This document shows positions 9,215-17,490 of a DNA stretch of 64,000 bases, piece by piece. Within the stretch, counting starts at the first letter, position 1. Each line of letters begins with the position of its first letter. The stretch comes from Vibrio navarrensis. GTDB lineage: Bacteria; Pseudomonadota; Gammaproteobacteria; Enterobacterales; Vibrionaceae. The stretch spans positions 1,798,001 to 1,862,000 of the forward strand of contig NZ_CP065217.1 of NCBI RefSeq assembly GCF_015767675.1, written 5' to 3'. The notes below the pieces were generated by a model. The model was not told the origin of the DNA, ran no database searches, and saw only the letters and a program-made list of their open reading frames with translations. Both the position numbers and the translations under genes were made by a program.

Positions 9215-9415
9215 GGGCTAGTGCCGATTGGCGTAGCGATGAAACGGCGAACCTTACCTCCTTTTTTTTATGACATCACGACTACGACATGATGGACATT
9301 TAATATGAGGATTGTGTGCTACGTGAAAGATGGTCGCGTCACCATCAAACTCTGTAGAGCAATAATGGAAAGGGCCGCGTATTCCAAAGCGATGGTAAAG
9401 AAGTGAAGTTGACAT
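9215..9415 (-). pseudogene. ISL3 transposase, N-terminal remnant
   Basis: Only the start (ATG at 9415, MSTSLLYHRFG) through the A8 tract (T8 at 9262-9269) and a few codons beyond remain. Not functional. Confidence 0.8.
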
Positions 9416-9481
9416 TAACTGGCTATTTTTGGCGATATGGTATCAGAAAAGCCATTCAGGTATCGATTTTCCGGATGAACC
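9215..9481 (-). mobile_element. ISL3-family element, 267-bp right-end remnant
   Basis: Starts inside the element directly at the ISAs1-A end and runs to the terminal repeat ending at 9481. The other 1 kb was lost together with flanking cassette DNA. Confidence 0.93.
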
Positions 9482-9778
9482 CAAAACTCAAACAGTCAAG
9501 GCTAAGTTGGCCACGGTTAAGAATCCGCAACAAAGAAAGCACACTTTCAGCGATGATGCAGCCTTTGTAAAACCAAACTTTCCGTGTGGAGCATCCAACA
9601 ACATTGAAACATCGAGGTTTGATAGTTTTCAGCGACTTTGAAACTGCTGAAAATTCAACACTTTCTACCAAGTCAGCATCAGAAACACTAGAAAGCCAAA
9701 TTGTGCGACTTGAACGCTAGAAGCTGAGCTCTAAGAAGAATTGAGCTTAGATTTTGATGGTTTTAGCCTTTAAGAAGC
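9482..9778 (-). repeat. Orfless cassette family C, copy 1, left part lost
   Basis: Matches the right two thirds of the C cassettes at 21455, 43889 and 46651 (TTGGCCACGGTTAAGA, CAGCGATGATGCAGCC). Its own attC was replaced by the ISL3 remnant. No gene seen. Confidence 0.82.
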
Positions 9779-9899
9779 TAACGCCCGGCTAAGGGGTTGA
9801 CAACGCACCACCGAACTCAAAAAACACACTGTAAACGCTGAACTTCAATTTTGCACTAAAACCACCACGCGTTGGCAATCCCTCTTGAGCCGTTTGTTA
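9779..9899 (-). repeat. attC site
   Basis: Class a. Belongs to the B cassette at 9900-10300. Confidence 0.95.
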
Positions 9900-10300
9900 T
9901 GCAAATTCAATAAGATAAACTGACTTTACTCGATCAAAAACCACAATTTCAATGGTTGAGTGGTTCAAGAATCAGCCCAAGCAAGAACTGTGATAAATGA
10001 GCCGCCAAAACAAAGCCCACCTTTCAACAACAAACCAAGCTTTTGAATGAAACAAACTCACCGAGCAAGACTTTCAACAAGTACAAAATGTTCGATAAAC
10101 TTGCCCTTTCCACACTTTGCGCCCACAAAATTAGCAACGCGCCAACGTTAAAACTGATTGAGGCAAACAAAGAACCTTGTCTGTTTTACGGCTTGAGTGA
10201 ACCACGAATTTTATGGTCAAAAAGCTCATTTGCCGACAACACAAAACGAATGGCCGGAGAAATCCCACAAGATTGAACCCCTAATTTTACCTGAGTTGCA
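9900..10300 (-). repeat. Orfless cassette family B, copy 3
   Basis: Complete, about 400 bp, no credible gene. Same box order as copy 2. Confidence 0.88.
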
Positions 10301-10420
10301 TAACGCCCGCTTAAGGGGCAGACAACGCTACTACCAAGATTCCGCATAACACAGTAACCACATAAACCAATGCATTATAAAAATGCCGCGCGTTGGCTGT
10401 CCCTCTTGAAGCGTTTGTTA
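10301..10420 (-). repeat. attC site
   Basis: Class b. Belongs to the cassette of 10424-11170. Confidence 0.95.
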
Positions 10421-10423
10421 TAT

Positions 10424-11170
10424 TTATTTAGCACCAATTTGTTCTTGATACCTTTCAACCCACTCAGATTTATATCTTGTCTTATTATTAATAGATACAA
10501 GCTGATCAAGCAATGGAGATTTTTGACTCCATCCGCATGCCTGCTCATATAGCCTAAAACTTAATAATGCATTAATAAAATTATTATCTAAAGCAGCTTC
10601 TACGACATCCATAAATTCATTGACCTCATCAAGACTTTCAATTGAATTAACATATTTAAGTATTATGCTGAATGAAATCTCACAATTAGCAGTAAAATTA
10701 TTAATCATGTCAAAAATTAGCTTATTGTTAACATTAATAGAGTCCTTAATAGACATATACTTCATTAGAGAAACCTTTACACTTTCATCAGTAAACATAT
10801 GAAATTTGTTATCAGCAATTTGAATAGGTCTATCAAATGCATTTAGATAGCTGTCAATATTTGGCAGCATGTTATTGTTAAATATAGCTATTAAACTAAT
10901 AAGATAGTTTCTTCTATCTTGTTTTTTTATTAATTCAATTTCAATATTGTTGTTTGTATTATTTTCATTAATTGATTTAATTACAAAAAGAACAGAAACC
11001 AAGGAAAATATAGGAGATAGTACACCGCCAACAAATGACCCAAACGCTCCCCAGTCAGAATTTAATGTGCTTAAAGCATAATCATTAACAACAACCATTA
11101 CAAAATACCATACGGCTATTGGTATCAGATACACTATCAGTAAAATAGCAAACACATTCTTTATTTTCAC
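10424..11170 (-). CDS. Membrane protein resembling putative phage abortive-infection (putAbiC-like) proteins
   Basis: 248 aa from a GTG at 11170, preceded by GGAG at six bases; an upstream in-frame start would lie inside the attC. Two transmembrane helices at residues 5-28 and 40-65 flank the segment DWGAFGSFVGGVLSPIFSLVS, a signature I associate with the putAbiC family. The remaining 180 residues are a soluble, helix-rich, Asn/Ile-rich cytoplasmic domain. The gene is more AT-rich than its neighbours, suggesting recent acquisition. A defence role is an inference from family likeness only; a generic membrane sensor is the alternative. Confidence 0.6.
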   Translation of the reverse strand: MKIKNVFAILLIVYLIPIAVWYFVMVVVNDYALSTLNSDWGAFGSFVGGVLSPIFSLVSVLFVIKSINENNTNNNIEIELIKKQDRRNYLISLIAIFNNNMLPNIDSYLNAFDRPIQIADNKFHMFTDESVKVSLMKYMSIKDSINVNNKLIFDMINNFTANCEISFSIILKYVNSIESLDEVNEFMDVVEAALDNNFINALLSFRLYEQACGWSQKSPLLDQLVSINNKTRYKSEWVERYQEQIGAK

Positions 11171-11188
11171 CAAAATCTCCAATAAATA

Positions 11189-11309
11189 TAACGCCGCGTT
11201 AAGGGGCGCAGGCACGCACTACACAAGTGACCGCATGACAACTTAACCACTAAACCCAACGCAAATTGAAAATGCCACGCGTGCCAAGTCCCTCTTGAAC
11301 GCTTTGTTA
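11189..11309 (-). repeat. attC site
   Basis: Class d. Belongs to the A cassette at 11310-11659. Confidence 0.95.
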
Positions 11310-11659
11310 TGTTTAAGCTTCAAGGGCTTACGTTTTACCAAAACCAAGATTAACTCAGCTTTGGCTCACAAACAAAAGCCAAGACCAAAAAAACCGAAAC
11401 GACTCATAATTTGAAAATCAAGTTTTGAACTTTGGCCGCCAATACTCAAAAACCTACAGTTCAAATTTCTGATTGAGCCAGCCGCACCAACCTCGTGCTT
11501 ACTGAAAAATTGACTGAGGCAACTCTTTGAGTTTCCAGCGCTAAAGAATAATTGTCCGGAAAACAGCGCCAAACGAAGCCAGATTGCCGAAAAACACAAA
11601 ACCAACAAGCCGATGGAGCAAAGAAAAGATGCAACCAACTGATTTTGCGTGATTAAACA
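11310..11659 (-). repeat. Orfless cassette family A, copy 2
   Basis: Complete. The conserved hydrophobic minus frame is open from the attC through 11366. TTGAGGCAA is changed by one base (CTGAGGCAA). Very similar to the copy at 42469. Confidence 0.87.
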
Positions 11660-11778
11660 TAACGCCCTGTTAAGTAGTGAGGCATGCATTACAAAAGCTT
11701 CCGCAGCACTACGTAATCACTAAAACCAACGCAAACCAAAAATGCCACGCATGCCGAATCTGCTTGAACAGTTTGTTA
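11660..11778 (-). repeat. attC site
   Basis: Class s: CTGTTAAGTAGTGAGGCATGC-type left arm, matched by GCATGCCGAATCTGCTTGAACAG-type right arm. Belongs to the Cys4 cassette. Confidence 0.93.
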
Positions 11779-11797
11779 TGCCCGTGCCTTTTGTTTG

Positions 11798-11962
11798 CTA
11801 CGATTTTGAATCCTGCTTGCTTTGGAAAAAGCTCAAATTTTTGGGTATATAAAACTGACAAGCCTGCCTATCTGCTGTAGTTGGCTGTTCCCAAGCTCCG
11901 CATAAATCCTTGTCATTCTCTTTTGTTCGAGTGAATTGCTTACATTTTCCGCAACGTTCCAT
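11798..11962 (-). CDS. 54-residue Cys4 protein, putative metal-binding
   Basis: The protein begins MERCGKCKQFTRTKEND and ends DSKS. Four Cys occur as C-x2-C (residues 4 and 7), then one in LCGAWE near 21 and one in ACQFYIP near 35; this spacing suggests a single zinc or iron-sulphur site. It is the only gene-like frame in this cassette, runs in the array direction and stops 19 bp before the attC. The start is preceded by a weak GGAA site. I believe similar short CGKC...CGAWEQPT...C proteins occur in other bacteria, but have not checked. No function can be given. Confidence 0.65.
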   Translation of the reverse strand: MERCGKCKQFTRTKENDKDLCGAWEQPTTADRQACQFYIPKNLSFFQSKQDSKS

Positions 11963-12084
11963 TGAAGCCAGTTCCAAGTTATTTCAATTTAAACTCGACA
12001 ATAACGTTGTTGGAAACCTTGCAATTTGATTAAACCCAAATTTAACGAAAATTGTTAATTATTGAGTAAATTACGATAAGGGCA

Positions 12085-12206
12085 TAACGCCCAATTAAGG
12101 GGTGAGCAACGCTACCACCTTGCCTAACGCATTGTACCGTAAACACTAAATTTGAAGTAGATACAAAAATGCCAAGCGTTGGGAATCCCTCTTAAATTGT
12201 TTGTTA
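12085..12206 (-). repeat. attC site
   Basis: Class g (AATTAAGGGG paired with CCCTCTTAAATT). The stop codon of the GNAT gene at its right is its last three bases. Confidence 0.95.
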
Positions 12207-12668
12207 GCTGAATTTTTCCATAACAAAGTTCTGCAGTTTTTGGCCCCGAACTTCTATCGATTGCTCTTTTACAACCTTAAAACCAAATTTTTCGTAGAAA
12301 GGTCGAGCTGTAATACTGACCTCAGAATAATACTTGGTAATGCCACGAGATGTACCAACTTTAAAAACGTGCTCCATAAGACAACGAGCAACGCCTTTGC
12401 CTTGGTGGTCATGATGACAAAAGAAATGATCGATTAAACCACTTTCTTGAAGGTCAGCATAACCAACAATGACACCCTCTATTTCTGCAATAAAAGGTGA
12501 AATAGCGTTTAGTTTATTCTTCCATATCTCGCAGTCGAAATTATCTGGCGCCCAAGCCTCAACTTGCTCTTGGGAATAGTCTCGTCGATTCACGTTACGA
12601 ACCGTATGATAAAAAAGCTCCCACAACTCACTTGCGTCAGATTCTTCGTATTTTCTAATTTTGATCAT
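12204..12668 (-). CDS. GNAT-family N-acetyltransferase
   Basis: 154 aa. Motif A, the acetyl-CoA binding loop, is HHDHQGKGVARCLMEHVF near residues 86-103, and motif B is ARPFYEKFGFKVVKEQ. The start MIKIRKYEESD and the segment DYSQEQVEAWAP resemble the YafP group. Substrate unknown. A close paralogue lies in the next cassette (12809-13273), joined to a different attC class. The stop codon overlaps the attC end, so the cassette holds little besides the gene. Confidence 0.92.
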   Translation of the reverse strand: MIKIRKYEESDASELWELFYHTVRNVNRRDYSQEQVEAWAPDNFDCEIWKNKLNAISPFIAEIEGVIVGYADLQESGLIDHFFCHHDHQGKGVARCLMEHVFKVGTSRGITKYYSEVSITARPFYEKFGFKVVKEQSIEVRGQKLQNFVMEKFS

Positions 12669-12690
12669 ACTACTTGTACCAATATTCAGC

Positions 12691-12811
12691 TAACGCCCGG
12701 CTAAGGGGTTGACAACGCACCGCCAGACTCAAAAAACACACTGTAAACACTGAACTTCAATTTTGCACTAAAGCCGCCAAGCGTTGGCAATCCCTCTTGA
12801 GCCGTTTGTTA
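12691..12811 (-). repeat. attC site
   Basis: Class a. Its last bases include the stop of 12809-13273. Confidence 0.95.
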
Positions 12812-13273
12812 GCTGAATTTCTCCATGACAAAGTTGCACAGCTTTTGACCGCGAACTTCTATGGTTTGTTCTTCTATAACCTTGAAGCCAAATCTCTCGT
12901 AAAACGGACGAGCTGTAATACTCACCTCAGAGTAAAGCCTAGTAATTCCTTGTAACTCACCCACTCTGAGTACATATTCCATTAACTGGCGTCCGACTCC
13001 TTTACCTTGATGTTCATGATGACAAAAGAAATGATCAATTAATCCATTTTCTTGAAGATCACTATAACCAACAATTTTCCCATCAATTTCAGCAACAAAA
13101 GGTGACAGCAAGTTCATTTTTCGTTGCCAAATCTCTGAAGAAAAATCATCTGGAGCCCATGCTTCAACTTGGGCTTGTGAATAATCACGTAAGTTCACAT
13201 TACGAACCGTATGATAAAAAATAGCCCATAAATCAAGCGCATCTGATTCTTGATACTTTCTAATTTCGATCAT
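12809..13273 (-). CDS. GNAT-family N-acetyltransferase, paralogue of the left neighbour
   Basis: 154 aa from the ATG at 13273, the start that aligns with MIKIRKYEESD of the neighbour; an in-frame start six codons upstream would add MVVNIS. Motif A is HHEHQGKGVGRQLMEYVL and motif B ARPFYERFGFKVIEEQ. The protein aligns end to end with 12204-12668, while the DNA between them and the attC classes differ. That argues for two separate capture events or divergence with attC exchange over a fresh tandem duplication. Confidence 0.92.
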   Translation of the reverse strand: MIEIRKYQESDALDLWAIFYHTVRNVNLRDYSQAQVEAWAPDDFSSEIWQRKMNLLSPFVAEIDGKIVGYSDLQENGLIDHFFCHHEHQGKGVGRQLMEYVLRVGELQGITRLYSEVSITARPFYERFGFKVIEEQTIEVRGQKLCNFVMEKFS

Positions 13274-13296
13274 GCTGATATTTACCACCATTCAGC

Positions 13297-13416
13297 TAAC
13301 GCCCGCTTAAGGGGCAGCCAACGCTACTACTAACTTTCCGCATAGCACCGTAACCACTGAAACTAACGCACAGTAAAAATGCCACGCGTTGGCTGTCCCT
13401 CTTGAAGCGTTTGTTA
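13297..13416 (-). repeat. attC site
   Basis: Class b. Belongs to the yefM-yoeB cassette. Confidence 0.95.
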
Positions 13417-13436
13417 GCTGCCTTTAGTCACTTGGT

Positions 13437-13703
13437 TCAATAATGGTAGCGACACGAAATAACCGTTATTGCATTATCATCAACAGCATAAACCAGTCTA
13501 TTTGTATCATCGATCCGTCGAGACCAAAAACCAGATAGATTTTCCTTTAGAGGCTCTGGTTTACCAATGCCTTCAAACGGTGAACGCTTAACATCATTGA
13601 TGATTTTATTGATCCGCTTGAGTGTTTTTTTGTCTTGTGTTTGCCAGTACAAGTAGTCATCCCAGGACTCATCTGTCCATGACAGTAAACGACTACTCAT
13701 CAA
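13437..13703 (-). CDS. yoeB: YoeB toxin (ribosome-dependent mRNA endonuclease)
   Basis: 88 aa; family members are about 84. The segments WTDESWDDYLYWQTQDKKTLKRIN, GIGKPEPLKENLSGFWSRRID and the C-terminal CRYHY match E. coli YoeB nearly residue for residue. The catalytic Glu of KPEPL, the Arg of SRRI and the C-terminal His/Tyr are present, so it should be active. It cleaves mRNA in the ribosomal A site when free of YefM. Its start overlaps the end of yefM. Confidence 0.96.
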   Translation of the reverse strand: MMSSRLLSWTDESWDDYLYWQTQDKKTLKRINKIINDVKRSPFEGIGKPEPLKENLSGFWSRRIDDTNRLVYAVDDNAITVISCRYHY

Positions 13704-13947
13704 TCAGATCTCTTTGGGTAACTTTTCCCGCTTTGAACTGGGCAATTGAACGGTTTAGATGTTCAGCGTTCGCTGGAGAGCGAAGCAAATGTACGGTTTC
13801 CATTAGACTATTGTAACAATCCAGCGACATAACCACGGCATCTTCTGAATCACGTCGAGTGATGACGGTTGTATCCGCATCATTCACAACGGCATCCAAG
13901 ACTGCTTTTAAACTATTCCTAGCTTCTGTAAAAGAAACGATTCTCAT
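13693..13947 (-). CDS. yefM: YefM antitoxin (Phd/YefM family)
   Basis: 84 aa from the ATG at 13947, chosen because GGGAGG precedes it by five bases. The N-terminal half MRIVSFTEARNSLKAVLDAVVNDADTTVITRRD is the Phd/YefM DNA-binding fold; the C-terminal part (NAEHLNRSIAQFKAGKV) should wrap YoeB. It neutralises YoeB and represses the operon. The stop lies inside the yoeB start region (11-bp overlap). Confidence 0.95.
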   Translation of the reverse strand: MRIVSFTEARNSLKAVLDAVVNDADTTVITRRDSEDAVVMSLDCYNSLMETVHLLRSPANAEHLNRSIAQFKAGKVTQRDLIDE

Positions 13948-13960
13948 AGAACCTCCCACA

Positions 13961-14007
13961 TGTACTGTTTACGGAACAAGTATAGTATTCACAACTCAAC
14001 TTGTACA
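13961..14007 (-). promoter_or_regulatory. Probable YefM operator region
   Basis: TGTACA at 14002-14007 and a near-copy TGTACT at 13961-13966 bracket the presumed promoter. E. coli YefM is known to recognise TGTACA palindromes; the assignment here is by likeness. Confidence 0.55.
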
Positions 14008-14037
14008 GCTAAAGGAACATATTCGCCAGTAGGCAGC

Positions 14038-14159
14038 TAACGCCCGCCTAAGGGGCTGGCAACGCATGCCACTAAACTCAATCACAACAGCCGAAACCAC
14101 TTCGGCTCAATGGGACTGGAAACGCCACGCGTTGACAGTCCCTCTTGAGGCGTTTGTTA
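14038..14159 (-). repeat. attC site
   Basis: Class c, VCR-like. Holds the stop of 14157-14666. Confidence 0.96.
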
Positions 14160-14666
14160 TAAAGCGGACTCTACGTTAAGCGCTTTTTCTAACCACACCG
14201 AGCTGATGTACTGGCCATGTTTCTTGGCATATTCGTTGAAAATACCGACTTCTCGGAAACCAAACCGTTTATGTAATGCTACTGATGCGTCGTTTGGTAA
14301 TGCAACACCCGACAATATACGATGGACGCCATAAGCACGAATGGATGAAAACAGCTGAGTATAAAGCTTCGAACCTAAACCTTTCCCTTTAGCTTCTTGT
14401 GCCAGATAAACGCTCACCTCTACAGTGTCATCAAAAGCTGGTATTGCTCTGTACTTTTGGGAACATGCAAAACCTTGCAACACACCGTTTTCTACAGCCA
14501 CATATATTTGATATTTGGTGGTTCTAGAGAACTGAGAGAACCATTCCTCACGATTTTCCAGAGTAAATGGAAATTCCTCAAAGCGTGCATTGGTATGTTC
14601 AATATAAAAGTTAAAGATGTCGGTAATGCCCGCAACATCTTCAAATTCACCTGTTAGAATTTCCAC
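14157..14666 (-). CDS. GNAT-family N-acetyltransferase (phosphinothricin acetyltransferase-like)
   Basis: 169 aa. Segments FNFYIEHTNARFEEFPFTLENREEWF, VSVYLAQEAKGKGLGSKLYTQL (acetyl-CoA loop) and LHKRFGFREVGIFNEYAKKHGQYISSVWLEKAL give the layout of the PAT/MddA group, which acetylates small amines such as phosphinothricin or methionine sulfoximine. Substrate not determinable. The stop overlaps the attC. Confidence 0.9.
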   Translation of the reverse strand: MEILTGEFEDVAGITDIFNFYIEHTNARFEEFPFTLENREEWFSQFSRTTKYQIYVAVENGVLQGFACSQKYRAIPAFDDTVEVSVYLAQEAKGKGLGSKLYTQLFSSIRAYGVHRILSGVALPNDASVALHKRFGFREVGIFNEYAKKHGQYISSVWLEKALNVESAL

Positions 14667-14692
14667 AAAATGTCCTCTTTCTTCGAGCTTTA

Positions 14693-14815
14693 TAACGCCG
14701 CATTAAGTGGTGAGCAACGCTAAACACTAATGCCTCGGCAAACCACTTAAAACACAAAAACTGAATTTACACTAAAAACACCAAGCGTTGCGAATCCGTC
14801 TTAAATGCTTTGTTA
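14693..14815 (-). repeat. attC site
   Basis: Class g (GCATTAAGTGG paired with CCGTCTTAAATGC). Twin of 39715-39837; both serve B cassettes. Confidence 0.95.
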
Positions 14816-15226
14816 TGCAAATTCAATAAGATAAACATAAAGTTACACTAAATTTGATTAAGAAAACAATCAAAATGTTGGTTAAGTGAGCCAAGAATCA
14901 ACCCAAGCCCGAACCGTAATAAATAAGCCGCCAAAACAAAGCACACCTTTCAGCAACAAACCAAGCTTTTGAATCAGCAAAACTCAACGAGCAAAATATT
15001 CAGCAAGTACAAAATGATCGATTAACTTGTCCTTTCCACACTTTGCACCCGCTAAATTGACAACGCACCAACGCTAAAACTGATTGAGGCAAACAAAGAA
15101 TCTTATCTGTTTTACGGATTGAGTTAACCACGAATTTGAAGCCGAAAATGCTCATTTGCCGACAACACAAAACAAATGGCCGGAGAAATCCAAGAAGATT
15201 AAACCCCTAAATTTACCTGAGTTGCA
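14816..15226 (-). repeat. Orfless cassette family B, copy 4
   Basis: Complete, no credible gene. More diverged from copies 1-3, and joined to a class g attC. Confidence 0.87.
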
Positions 15227-15348
15227 TAACGCCCGGTTAAGGGGCTGACAACGCAAAAACACTGAACCTAAAATAACAACCGTAATCACAAATGCCAATT
15301 TGAACAAAAACCGCCACGCGTTGGCAGTCCCTCTTTAACCGTTTGTTA
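15227..15348 (-). repeat. attC site
   Basis: Class f. Belongs to the broken B cassette 15349-18903. Confidence 0.95.
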
Positions 15349-15968
15349 TGCAAATTCAATGAGATAAACTGACTTTACACGACCAAAAGCCACAATTGCA
15401 ATGGTTGAGTGATTCAAGAATCAACCCAAGCCAGAGCCACGGCCACGGCTTGCGCATGAGTTAAATAATTGTTAAGTCCCAAATAACACGTGCTCTCGAA
15501 ACTCTGTATTTAACGCACATTTTAATTGCCGCCTTTTCAAAGTGCCTTTCATTTCTACTAACTTTATCAAGTTCATGCACATTTGACGTATGCGCGAAAG
15601 ATTCTCTGCCGCATGCTGATAAGTAATGCGGCTATCATCTTCTCCCATCACACAATCCAGCCACCAATGCATACTCTCTACACCCCAGTGACCACGACAC
15701 AATTCGCCAAAACTAACCGGCGTCAGTTCCTTCGATGAGATGAAATACCGAATACCAAGACTTCCCGATGATTCACTATTCGACTTCTGGTAAGTTACTG
15801 CTATACATAATGTTTTTAAACCTTTCCAATCAACAGCAAAATCACCAAATTCTTGGGTAAATGGGACCGTGATGTAGGTCCTTATCACCTTGCGACCACG
15901 TTTACCTGCCTCTTCTTGCTCTACTGCGTGAGACGAATATTCTGCCAATTTCTCAAAAGAAAAATGAG

Positions 15969-17253
15969 GGTTCATCCGGAAAATCGATACCTGAATGGCT
16001 TTTCTGATACCATATCGCCAAAAATAGCCAGTTAATGTCAACTTCACTTCTTTACCATCGCTTTGGAATACGCGGCCCTTTCCATTATTGCTCTACAGAG
16101 TTTGATGGTGACGCGACCATCTTTCACGTAGCACACAATCCTCATATTAAATGTCCATCATGTCGTAGTCGTGATGTCATAAAAAAAAGGAGGTAAGGTT
16201 CGCCGTTTCATCGCTACGCCAATCGGCACTAGCCCCTGTTACATCCAGATAGCAAACCAGCGGATTGAATGCCGAGCTTGTAATACACTCGGGTATTTGC
16301 CGCTTAACTTTGTTCCTCGTCCCAAAGTGCGTTACACAAAGGGCTTTGAACAGTATGTTCTCTCGCTGTCAGCATTGAACGTCACCATCAATGCCATTGC
16401 CAAGCTATGTGGTGTCTGTTGGGATACAGTGAAAGATATTCAGAAGCATTACCTGCAAAAGCGATACTCTCAACCTTGTCTTAAAAACGTCACTCACATT
16501 GGAATTGATGAGATTTACTGTGGCTCAAAAAGTGGCTTCATGACGGTTGTGATTGATATGAAGACAAGTGCCGTCATTTATACAGAGAAAGGAAAGAAGG
16601 CCGAAAGCCTTGACGGTTTTTGGAAACGGAAGCTGCGTTGTAAAAAGCCGATTGAAGCCGTCGCCACCGATATGGGACAGGCATACATCTCTTCGGTAAA
16701 ACAGCACGCCCCGAAGGCGAAGTTGGTCATTGACCGTTTCCACGTGGTGAAGCGTTTTAATGAAAAGCTGACAGAGTTCAGGCGTGAACTACAAAATTCG
16801 ATGAGTAACAAAAATGACGCTCAATACCTTAAGAATACTCGTTGGTTATTGGTAAGTAATCCCGATAGGTTAGATGAGCAAGGCCAAGCGAGATTGGAGC
16901 GAGCACTCGCAGCCAATCAGCCCTTAGCGGTGGTTTATTATTTAAAAGAGAAGTTAAGAATGCTGTGGTCGCAGCCATCAAAGATAGAGGGTGAGAGATG
17001 GCTAGAAAGCTGGATAGATGAAGCGAACCACTCAGGCATTGTGATGCTAGAGAAGTTTACTAAGACCCTGAGGAAGCATAAGGATGGGATATTGGCATTT
17101 TATGATGAAAGGATGAATAGTGGTCGAGTAGAGGGTGTGAACAACCGAATAAAGACGCTGAACAAAGTCGCCTATGGGTATCGTGATTGGGAATTTTTTG
17201 AGTTAAAAATCAAAGCCAGTCATGAGGCGAAGTATCGATTTTCCGGATGAACC
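15969..17253 (+). mobile_element. ISL3-family element, complete copy in ISAs1 type B
   Basis: 1285 bp with perfect terminal repeats and an 8-bp duplication AAAATGAG at 15961-15968 and 17254-17261. A clean, recent insertion. Confidence 0.97.
16035..17250 (+). CDS. ISL3-family transposase, two frames joined at an A8 tract
   Basis: The first frame 16035-16196 (53 codons) gives the N-terminus and first zinc pair. The second frame is open from the A8 tract (16181-16188) to 17250 and gives the second zinc pair, helix-turn-helix and DDE core. Reading with seven A residues would give the continuous VIKKGGKVRRF, which fits the family consensus. The tract is followed by AGGAGGT, a Shine-Dalgarno-like stimulator. 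The protein differs from the copy at 4265-5480 by one residue (Glu in DWEFFELK). Confidence 0.88.
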
Positions 17254-17490
17254 AAAATGAGATTGAAAAAGAGCATGTAAACGAGGTTGGTTATCCTTAA
17301 CGGACATTAAATAGTCACCGCCTCTAAGAACAATATCTTCCGCTATGGCTCTTTGACATCCCATGGCATCTAGGCTGATAACTCGGTCTTCAACTTGGAT
17401 TAATTTCAATATCTGGGGAATTAACGTGATCTCATTCGATTTTTCATCCGTTTTCAACTGCCCTAGCACAAGGCCAGTATCTACAGAATA

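Larger units (their letters stand above)
15444..17490 (-). mobile_element. ISAs1-family element type B, truncated copy carrying an ISL3 insertion
   Basis: Starts at the terminal repeat CACGGCTTGCGCATG and is interrupted by ISL3 at 15969-17253. It stops at 17490, where the next, complete type B copy begins. The right third of this copy is missing. Confidence 0.88.
15472..17490 (-). pseudogene. ISAs1 type B transposase, split and truncated
   Basis: The C-terminal part is at 15472-15968 and the middle part at 17262-17490; ISL3 lies between and the N-terminal 150 or so residues are missing. Frames running from ISL3 into this DNA are accidental fusions. Confidence 0.88.
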
